Positions 7,576-14,432 of a stretch of DNA of 18,506 nucleotides are shown piece after piece. The position numbers and the translations under genes are program-made. This DNA comes from an uncultured Odoribacter sp. (GTDB taxonomy: Bacteria > Bacteroidota > Bacteroidia > Bacteroidales > Marinifilaceae), in NCBI GenBank assembly GCA_900544025.1, contig UQTM01000063.1, positions 1 through 18,506 on the forward strand. The letters are read 5' to 3'. The notes under the pieces were generated by a model. The model did no database searches. It worked only from the letters and a program-made list of their open reading frames with translations, and was not told the origin of the DNA. Position 1 is the first letter of the stretch, and every line of letters begins with the position of its first letter.

Positions 7576-10101
7576 ATGGAAAATAGCATGGGCGAATTGA
7601 AAATGGTTAGGCGGGAACGGGAGATGGAGCAGCTTTGGCAGGCTTACCACTCTTTGGACAGGGGGAACTGTCAGTTGCGTTTTATTCCCGGGGAAGCGGG
7701 GACAGGTAAATCCGTGTTGTTGGATATGTTTACCGGGGAGTTGGAAGAGAAAACGGAAAACACGTTGATAGCTTCCACATTTTGTTGTATCCGGTCGGAG
7801 TACAGTATTCCCTATCAGCCGTTTAAGGAATTATTGAAACAGTTGATGCAGGAGGTGAGAGATAACGAGGAAATAGAGCGAAAGGGACGTTCCCGGGGGG
7901 AGAAGTTAAAAGAAGCTTTTGCATTTTCGGCGCGAATGTTATTGGAGCACGCTCCGGACCTGATCGATAATTTCATTCCGGTGGGGACAGTGCTGGGAGC
8001 TATCGGCCAGCATTTTTTGGGGAATGATGAAAAGCAGGAAAAGAGCGGTGCGCCGGATGAATCCAAAATTATAGAGGAGTATATCAATACGTTGCGTGCC
8101 GTGAGCGAAAAGTACCGGCTGGTATTGTTGCTCGACGATTTACAATGGATCGATAAGCCGTCGGTAAACCTGTTGTATCAGTTGTCGGTGGTCTTACGGG
8201 ATTGTCCGGTATTGATCGTGGGAAGCTATCGGAGTACGGATATCGATGTCATGGACGGAGAAAAGCATCCGATGGATAAATTGATCAATGAGGTAAAGAT
8301 CAGCTATGGGAATGTTTTTATTCATCTGGACAACGTCGATATTTGGGAAAGGCGCAAGTTTATGGATTTCCTGTTAGACCGGGAGGCAAATATGTATGAT
8401 GCGGCATTCCGGCAAACCTTGTTCGAGCGTACGGGAGGTAATCCGTTGTTTGTGAGCGAGATGGTGAATCTGTTAAAAGAAGAAGGCATTCTGGAACAAA
8501 ACGAAGTCGGTATATGGACGAATCATAAGATTCCCGACTGGCAGTCGTATCCGGTAAGGATCGAAGGAATCATCCGGGAACGGATAGGCAGGCTGGAAGA
8601 ATCGATGGTGGAAGTATTGTCGCAGGCAAGTGTACAGGGGTATCGTTTTATCGTACAGGTCTTGTCGCGGACGATGGGCGAGACGGAACGCGATCTGTTG
8701 ATGACACTTTCACGTAAATTGCAAAAGCAATACCATTTGGTGAATGAAGGTCCCTGTGTGCGTTCGGCCCGGGGATTGGTGTCCGAGTTCAATTTCTCGA
8801 ATTACATTTTCCAGCAATACCTGTACCAGGAATTAAGCGCAACCCAGCGGATGATTTTACATGGGGACATTGCCGTGATTCTGGAAGAGCTTTTCCGGGA
8901 TAATATCGGTGAGGTGGCGGGAGATATAGCCCGGCATTATGAATTGGCCGGAGAACCGGAGAAAGCATTGAAATATATAGAGATTACCGTCGATCAGATG
9001 CTGTCCGTATCGGGTTTTCTCGAAGCTTCGGTGTTATTGGATAAGGCCCTGGGAGAGTTTACCGGAAAGATGGACGATCCTATCCGTTTGCGTTTCATTG
9101 TAAAGCAGGGGATTTGTTACCGGTCTATCAAAGGATGGGCAAACGAGGACACGGAACGACTGTATATTGAAGCCGAGGAATTGAGCCGGAAGCTGGGATG
9201 CGACGATTATATGGAAATTATTTTGTTCGGGCGGTGGACGATCGGATTGGTGAAATTGCAGCTTGACCGTTGTTTGGAATTGGCCGCCGAATACCGGGCA
9301 CTGGCCAGAGAAAGGAATGATGTGCCTATGGAGTTTATGGCGCTGATTACTTATATAAACACTCTTTTTTGGCGGGGTGAATTGCATGAAACGGACGCTT
9401 ATCTGAAAGAATTTGAAACGTTGTACCGGAAAAAAGATCCCTCTGTTCTCGTTCAGCCGGCCGTGGAGGTGTTGTATGGAATGTTCGATCTACTGACATC
9501 TTTTCAGTTAGGCGATTATGAAAGGACAGCCATAGCGAAAAAAGAATTGATCTGTAAAATTTCTACATTGAAAGACCGCTTTTGCCAGTGCATCGCTTAT
9601 CAGGCGTTGGCCTGGCAGGAGTATCTTGCCGGGAACCGGGAAGAATCTGGGAACTATGCTAAGACGTTGCTTGAATTGGCAAAAGCAGGAGGATATCCTT
9701 TTTATATTTCTGTCGGCTATTTGTTTTACGGTGCTTTCGTTGCGCTGACGGATGTGGACGAGGGGATCGGGCTTATCCGGCGGGGGTATGAGATATTGCG
9801 GGGAGATACCGATTTGGAAATCACTTCTATGCATTCTGTTTACGGTTTGTTATTGAATACCGTTTATTTGGAATGTGGCAGGTATGAAGGTTTGAAAGAC
9901 AGTTTACCGAAAATTATTGAAAACTCGATCCGGATAAAAGAGAGCTGCTATTTAAGCGAGTTGTATTTGTTGGAAGGAAGGTATTATCAGGCGACAGGCG
10001 ATCCGGCTACAGCGGACATTGCTTTCGATAAAGCCTGCCGGGCTGCCCGGGAGACCGGAGCGGAACATGCCTTGGAAATGATTCGAAAATTCAGAATATA
10101 A
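7576..10101 (+). CDS. STAND-type ATPase (AAA_16) with TPR-like C-terminal repeats
   Basis: An 841-residue signal-transduction NTPase. Walker A is GEAGTGKS at 39-46 and Walker B is LVLLLDDLQWID at 182-193, the DDLQW form typical of the AAA_16/MalT-like STAND group; GNPLFVSEMVNLLKEEGIL follows in the usual place. From about residue 440 the protein is helical with TPR-like pairs (for example GDIARHYELAGEPEKALKYI). Many relatives end in a LuxR-type helix-turn-helix or carry a cyclase or kinase domain; neither is visible here, and the protein stops inside TPR-like sequence. It is therefore a switch or scaffold without an obvious DNA-binding output. ATG 7588 is an alternative start. It lies 119 bases after cargo candidate 1 and 31 bases before the DUF917 gene, so it may begin a sub-operon. 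A role in regulating eCIS or cargo production is inference. Confidence 0.8.
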   Translation: MENSMGELKMVRREREMEQLWQAYHSLDRGNCQLRFIPGEAGTGKSVLLDMFTGELEEKTENTLIASTFCCIRSEYSIPYQPFKELLKQLMQEVRDNEEIERKGRSRGEKLKEAFAFSARMLLEHAPDLIDNFIPVGTVLGAIGQHFLGNDEKQEKSGAPDESKIIEEYINTLRAVSEKYRLVLLLDDLQWIDKPSVNLLYQLSVVLRDCPVLIVGSYRSTDIDVMDGEKHPMDKLINEVKISYGNVFIHLDNVDIWERRKFMDFLLDREANMYDAAFRQTLFERTGGNPLFVSEMVNLLKEEGILEQNEVGIWTNHKIPDWQSYPVRIEGIIRERIGRLEESMVEVLSQASVQGYRFIVQVLSRTMGETERDLLMTLSRKLQKQYHLVNEGPCVRSARGLVSEFNFSNYIFQQYLYQELSATQRMILHGDIAVILEELFRDNIGEVAGDIARHYELAGEPEKALKYIEITVDQMLSVSGFLEASVLLDKALGEFTGKMDDPIRLRFIVKQGICYRSIKGWANEDTERLYIEAEELSRKLGCDDYMEIILFGRWTIGLVKLQLDRCLELAAEYRALARERNDVPMEFMALITYINTLFWRGELHETDAYLKEFETLYRKKDPSVLVQPAVEVLYGMFDLLTSFQLGDYERTAIAKKELICKISTLKDRFCQCIAYQALAWQEYLAGNREESGNYAKTLLELAKAGGYPFYISVGYLFYGAFVALTDVDEGIGLIRRGYEILRGDTDLEITSMHSVYGLLLNTVYLECGRYEGLKDSLPKIIENSIRIKESCYLSELYLLEGRYYQATGDPATADIAFDKACRAARETGAEHALEMIRKFRI

Positions 10102-10132
10102 AATCTGATTGTACCACTTAAATCATAAAATT

Positions 10133-11389
10133 ATGGAAAATTTAAATCAAGAAGAATTGAAAGACGTAGTCCGGGGTGCCTGTTTTTTAGCCAGCGGCGG
10201 AGGCGGGGCATACGAAACCGGAATGCAGATCGCGGCATGTTTCGAGCCTTCGTATTACGGATGTTCTGAAGTGAAGGTGCTGACCGTAGAAGAAGCGAAG
10301 GCGATGACTACGGCAAAATATGGAGTTGTAACGGCTATTATGGGAGCACCCGAACGGATGAAAGAGATTAAAAATGCCGGAATGACCGTAAAAGCAGTTG
10401 AAAAATTGGCAGAACTTTATGGAATAGATGTAAAGGAAATCGGTTGTATTGTTCCCGTTGAAATAGGGGCTCTTTCTTCTGTGATCGCTTGTGTGACTGC
10501 AGCAAAGATGGGGATTCCCGTGTTGAACGGAGATGGTGCCGGACGGGCGGTTCCGGTATTGAATATGACTTCTTTCGCTATAAAAGGAGTAAGCGTAAAT
10601 CCTACGGTGCTGGTTGGGAGTAACGGCGATTATGTGGCACTCGATATTTCGGGAGCGGCTCAGTATTCTGCTTCGTCTGCCATAGAATCGTTAGCCCGTC
10701 CTATTCTGGATATGCCCGAATTCGGGGGAATGGGGGCTCTTGCCATTTGGCTGATCGATTTGCAAAAAATAGATGAAATTGTAACGATCCGGGGCACTTT
10801 AACGAAATGTAAAACACTGGGAAAAACGATCCGGGAAACTTTGGAAGAGGCACAGGAAACAGGTAATGAACCTTCGATCGAGAATGTGCTGCATACGTTA
10901 CAGGACGTGGATTATAAACCGAGTTTCGTGTGTTATGGTACGCTTCGGGAAGCAACGACTGAAACTTCGGGAGGTTTTGATAACGGTATTGTGAAAATCG
11001 ATGTGGATTCGGAGCGGCAATTGAAAATTATTTTCCAGAATGAGAGCCTTTTATTGTGGGACAGTGAAAAACCTGCTCCGATCGTGGTGGCTCCCGACCT
11101 CATCAGTTATGTGATTATTCCAAAGGAAAAGCCTGTGGGACAATGGATATACACCAACGGCGATATAATAGGTCCCGACGGGAAATTATTGGAAAAACTA
11201 AAAGATGCGAATATTGTCGTTGTCGCTATGTGTGCACCGAAAGAGTTGCAGAATTGTGCCGCCGAACTCGAAGCTCAAAGATGGTCGGTCAATGGCGTTG
11301 AAGCTTCATTGAAAGATAGTTACCGGAGTATGCTCGAAAAGTTGAATTATTATGGAAAATACGAGCCGCTGGAGCCCGGAATAAAGTAA
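10133..11389 (+). CDS. DUF917 family protein (S-methyl-thiohydantoin desulfurase-like)
   Basis: A 418-residue cytoplasmic protein of the DUF917 family. The N-terminus has ELKDVVRGACFLASGGGG, the glycine-rich opening typical of the family, followed by VLTVEEAKAM. Later conserved-looking parts include PVEIGALSS, GIPVLNGDGAGRAVP, DYVALDISGAA and DNGIVKIDVDSERQ. One studied member is an S-methyl thiohydantoin desulfurase; most are uncharacterised and often neighbour hydantoinases, none of which is present here. The ATG at 10109 gives eight extra residues (MYHLNHKI) that do not look like family sequence, so I start at 10133, after an AT-rich stretch. It lacks the DNR motif of the cargo candidates. 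It is probably cotranscribed with the STAND ATPase and ends just before a hairpin. Why it lies in an eCIS locus is not evident. Confidence 0.82.
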   Translation: MENLNQEELKDVVRGACFLASGGGGAYETGMQIAACFEPSYYGCSEVKVLTVEEAKAMTTAKYGVVTAIMGAPERMKEIKNAGMTVKAVEKLAELYGIDVKEIGCIVPVEIGALSSVIACVTAAKMGIPVLNGDGAGRAVPVLNMTSFAIKGVSVNPTVLVGSNGDYVALDISGAAQYSASSAIESLARPILDMPEFGGMGALAIWLIDLQKIDEIVTIRGTLTKCKTLGKTIRETLEEAQETGNEPSIENVLHTLQDVDYKPSFVCYGTLREATTETSGGFDNGIVKIDVDSERQLKIIFQNESLLLWDSEKPAPIVVAPDLISYVIIPKEKPVGQWIYTNGDIIGPDGKLLEKLKDANIVVVAMCAPKELQNCAAELEAQRWSVNGVEASLKDSYRSMLEKLNYYGKYEPLEPGIK

Positions 11390-11396
11390 GGAAATG

Positions 11397-11428
11397 ATTT
11401 CCCCGGCAAATGAGAGTGCCGGGGAAAT
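11397..11428 (+). terminator. GC-rich hairpin after the DUF917 gene
   Basis: A perfect 12-base stem, ATTTCCCCGGCA paired with TGCCGGGGAAAT, around an 8-base loop (11409-11416), eight bases after the DUF917 stop. The plus-strand downstream flank is A-rich rather than T-rich, so it is not a textbook intrinsic terminator. It could end or attenuate transcription, or stabilise the upstream message. Confidence 0.6.
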
Positions 11429-11460
11429 AAAAAAGCAATCGGCTCATAACAATAAAATTT

Positions 11461-12876
11461 ATGCAGATGGAAGGGAGTACAGGTTTACAAACTATGAGTG
11501 GCTATGTCCCTCTAACGGCAAAAAATCGTCACTTTTCTGTTGCTCTGGCAACTACTGAGGTGAAACAGAAAAAAGCTGTTCCCAGTATGAAAGATAACAG
11601 AGCATTAATCGATGAGCAACTGAATTTGTTAAAAACGATTCAGGGGGGAAAGAATAGGGAATCCGTTTCAGGAGGAGTTATTCAGGGACGCATCCCGAAT
11701 TATACGGAATTAGCTTTTTTTTGTAATCGTAATTATGAAAGAATAGGGATCGATGTAATTAGGAAAAAGGTAAAAATATTATTGAAAAATTTGCAAATAG
11801 AAGAATTGGTATTACAAGGGCAAGATGTTGATTTAGCAGTCGAGGAGTTAATTAAGGATGATGGGATGGTGGATTTAGAATGTTATGAAGACTGGTTTGG
11901 GGAGGCGAACGGTGATGAGGATAAACAAAAAATATATCATGATGCAAAAGATGCACAGGCTAAATTATTGGAGCAGGAACAGCAGTCTTTAACTCCAGTA
12001 CTGCTTAATGCCTGTGGGATAGTGATGAACGCTCGGGCTAACCCTAATAATTGGGTCAATATTGTTTTTGGAAGTAAAAAAGATATTGCTTTAAGCAATT
12101 ATGGTAAGATTTTTCAAAAATTGAATGAAGTCAGAGGAAAAATGAATGAAATGGCGACGACTGATTATAATGGCGATGATAGTCAGGTTGGTGTTGGTGG
12201 ATATGCGAATTATAAGAAACAGACCATACATTTTCTTCAAACGATGTGTGGTAGTGATGAAGCAAGTCCTATTACAGCGATTCATGAATGTGCCCATTTG
12301 GTAGATAAAAGTATTATAGATAAAGGGTATGTCGGTTCTCCGGGATTTTGTGGTATGCCTGAAGAGGATAGAGTTACTAATGCCGCTCATTATGAAATTG
12401 TTCCAGATTGGATAGTTGGACTATTCTGTCCTTATCCGGTAGGAAATTTTTCTGATGGATTAGGAGAAAGAGAAAGTAAAGTTGTGAAAGGCAAAAAGGA
12501 GGCAACCGATTATTTTCGATACGCTCATTTTATAGCTTTTAATAAGACTACTAAATTAAGAAATAAATATATCAGTAAAAAGGAGGTGGATGCCGGGCTT
12601 AAAACATATTCGGAAAAAATGGGGTTGACAATCCATTTACGTGATAAAAAGAACGTGGACTTATTAGATGTAACCCTTGCCGAAGATATTACCCGTACCC
12701 TGTTGCTAATGTATAAAGAAATGAAGAATGATCAGGAGGATATAGCCTCTAATAGGTTTTTGTTAAAATCAGGTTTCCGGGAATATTTTAAAGATAAGAT
12801 TATAAAAGCTAATCGTCGGGAAGGTATAACACCGGAGAATATAGAGTATTTGTACTCGTTAGCTCCTAAAAAATAA
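11461..12876 (+). CDS. Candidate eCIS cargo, aspzincin (M35-like) metallopeptidase signature
   Basis: A 471-residue soluble protein with no signal peptide. Residues 35-61 hold KQKK, DNR (45-47), Gln53 and Gln61, the same N-terminal motif as the DUF4157 protein and cargo candidate 1. The enzyme-like part has ITAIHECAHLVDKS with HExxH at 275-279. Asp287 lies eight residues after the second His and Tyr290 three after that, a D-x-x-Y pair, and NAAHYE follows at 307-312. This order (HExxH, then D-x-x-Y, then NAxxYE) resembles aspzincins of the M35/lysine-specific metalloendopeptidase type, where Asp is the third zinc ligand. The flanking HFLQ and PITAI parts fit a zincin strand and helix. Peptidase activity and toxicity are inferred. 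ATGs at 11467 and 11494 are alternative starts; the latter puts DNR at 34-36, closer to the other two. It is AT-rich (12061-12120 has 13 of 60 G+C) and ends nine bases before the ATPase gene. Confidence 0.75.
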   Translation: MQMEGSTGLQTMSGYVPLTAKNRHFSVALATTEVKQKKAVPSMKDNRALIDEQLNLLKTIQGGKNRESVSGGVIQGRIPNYTELAFFCNRNYERIGIDVIRKKVKILLKNLQIEELVLQGQDVDLAVEELIKDDGMVDLECYEDWFGEANGDEDKQKIYHDAKDAQAKLLEQEQQSLTPVLLNACGIVMNARANPNNWVNIVFGSKKDIALSNYGKIFQKLNEVRGKMNEMATTDYNGDDSQVGVGGYANYKKQTIHFLQTMCGSDEASPITAIHECAHLVDKSIIDKGYVGSPGFCGMPEEDRVTNAAHYEIVPDWIVGLFCPYPVGNFSDGLGERESKVVKGKKEATDYFRYAHFIAFNKTTKLRNKYISKKEVDAGLKTYSEKMGLTIHLRDKKNVDLLDVTLAEDITRTLLLMYKEMKNDQEDIASNRFLLKSGFREYFKDKIIKANRREGITPENIEYLYSLAPKK

Positions 12877-12885
12877 CTTTCAATA

Positions 12886-14187
12886 ATGAATCATATCCTT
12901 TGGTTTCGTCAAGTGCTTGAAGCGGCTATTCAGCTTTATTTCCGGCAGGAAGAGGTGACGGTAAATTCTATTTATGATATTCCTGCGCCGAAGGGGGATT
13001 TCTGGCAGAAGATTTGTGGGACGGAGCCGGCATTCGACGAACAGGTGGTGCTGATGCTGGCGTTGATGCCGCATCTTTGTCCGCAGATGCTGGATATATT
13101 TTTTGCGAACAATAAGAATTTCGACCGTCCTTATACAGAGTTCGGAGGATGGAAGGGGATTTCGCACGGGGGATTTTTGCCTACGGGAGAGACGGCGGCG
13201 TTCATACTGGCCGGTGAAAATGCGGAGAAGCGGAGTGGAGTGATACGGATGTTCGACCGGGAACATTGGTTTTACCGGAAGAATGTGCTCCGGCTGGAAG
13301 GGCAAGGGGAGGGCGAGCCTTTTTTGAGCGGGCAATTGAGGGTGTCGGAGGAGGTATTGAGCTGGATATTCAGAGATAGCGAATATAAGCCGGATTATAG
13401 TATGGGATTTCCGGCAAAACGGATTACCACCTGTCTGGAATGGAAAGATATGGTGTTGGATTATCAGGTGGCGGCCGATTTGGAGGAAATCAATATGTGG
13501 ATGCTCCGTCACCATACGATTATGGAGGAATGGGGATTGAGCCGTTTTTTGAAGGCGGGTTACAGGGCTTTGTTTTACGGGCCTCCGGGTACGGGCAAAA
13601 CTTTAGCGGCTACCTTACTTGGGAAACGGAACCGGATGGACGTTTACCGGGTGGATTTGTCGATGATCGTTTCGAAGTATATCGGTGAAACGGAAAAAAA
13701 TCTGGCAAGGGTGTTCGATATGGCGGAAAACCGGGATTGGATTTTGTTTTTTGACGAGGCGGATGCACTTTTCGGAAAACGGACTTCGACCAATACTTCG
13801 AATGACCGGCATGCCAATCAGGAGGTGGCTTATCTGTTGCAAAGAATCGAAGATTTTTCGGGAACAGTGGTGTTGGCTACGAATTTGCGGTCGAATATCG
13901 ATGAAGCATTTGCCCGCCGTTTCCAGTCGATGGTCTATTTCCCGATGCCCGACGAGAAAGCCCGGCAGGAATTATGGCGTAAAATGCTCCCTTCCTCCTG
14001 GTTGGGAGAAGGCGGGGAAGAAATTATGCGTCTGGCTGTCGCAGCAGAGTTATCCGGGGGATCGATTGCTAATGTGGTGCGGCGGTGCGCGTTGCAGATA
14101 TTGGTGAACAAAGAACAGATGCTAACGGTAGGGATTTTTAAAACGGCATTGCAAAAAGAGTTATACAAAGAAGGAAAACTTTGTTGA
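12886..14187 (+). CDS. eCIS AAA+ ATPase (Afp15/PVC15-like)
   Basis: A 433-residue cytoplasmic AAA+ ATPase of the kind encoded near the end of eCIS operons and thought to help assemble or load the particle. The N-terminal 200 residues are specific to the family. The AAA+ core has Walker A FYGPPGTGKT at 230-239, Walker B ILFFDEADALFGKR from 286 with Asp290-Glu291, a sensor-1 LATN segment, and the EAFARRFQ arginine-finger region with Arg344-Arg345. YFPMPDEKARQELW is the usual entry to the lid. It resembles the FtsH/Vps4 class more than ClpV: there is one AAA+ ring and no peptidase domain, which argues for an eCIS rather than a type VI secretion system. It lies nine bases after cargo candidate 2 and is probably read on the same transcript. 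Confidence 0.9.
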   Translation: MNHILWFRQVLEAAIQLYFRQEEVTVNSIYDIPAPKGDFWQKICGTEPAFDEQVVLMLALMPHLCPQMLDIFFANNKNFDRPYTEFGGWKGISHGGFLPTGETAAFILAGENAEKRSGVIRMFDREHWFYRKNVLRLEGQGEGEPFLSGQLRVSEEVLSWIFRDSEYKPDYSMGFPAKRITTCLEWKDMVLDYQVAADLEEINMWMLRHHTIMEEWGLSRFLKAGYRALFYGPPGTGKTLAATLLGKRNRMDVYRVDLSMIVSKYIGETEKNLARVFDMAENRDWILFFDEADALFGKRTSTNTSNDRHANQEVAYLLQRIEDFSGTVVLATNLRSNIDEAFARRFQSMVYFPMPDEKARQELWRKMLPSSWLGEGGEEIMRLAVAAELSGGSIANVVRRCALQILVNKEQMLTVGIFKTALQKELYKEGKLC

Positions 14188-14240
14188 GCTGAATTTGGGG
14201 TATAGTTTTTTAAACCGGATACAGGACATAATAAGATATT

Positions 14241-14252
14241 GTAAGGCCTTAC
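14241..14252. repeat. 12-base perfect palindrome between the ATPase and membrane-protein genes
   Basis: GTAAGGCCTTAC is a perfect inverted repeat in the 245-base gap at 14188-14432. It could be an operator for the downstream gene, but a 12-base palindrome can also arise by chance. The rest of the gap is purine-rich, and I see no gene or clear promoter in it. Confidence 0.3.
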
Positions 14253-14432
14253 GGGAGAGTAAAGGAAGATTATAAAAGAATATAATAAAATGTCGGATAA
14301 AAAATGTCAGGGAAAGAGAAAGGGATGAAAGACGAAGAAGGGGAGCAGTGTGGATAAGCTAAATCGTTGTTTTTGCTTAAAGGCCGGAAGTTGAAATAAG
14401 GAGAATATTTGGATTTAAATTCAGGGGTAAGG

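Noticed and set aside
12880..13515. 211-codon minus-strand frame opposite the AAA+ ATPase gene
   Set aside because: It is antisense to a confidently identified gene and its His/Pro/Arg-rich translation has no recognisable domain.
12886..14187. Reading the AAA+ gene as ClpV of a type VI secretion system
   Set aside because: It has only one AAA+ module and no ClpV N-terminal domain; the DUF4157 and CIS_TMP neighbours fit an eCIS.
14281..14356. Tiny overlapping frames MSDKKCQGKRKG and MKDEEGEQCG before the membrane-protein gene
   Set aside because: Ten to twelve codons with no family, no conservation evidence and only a chance ATGA overlap.
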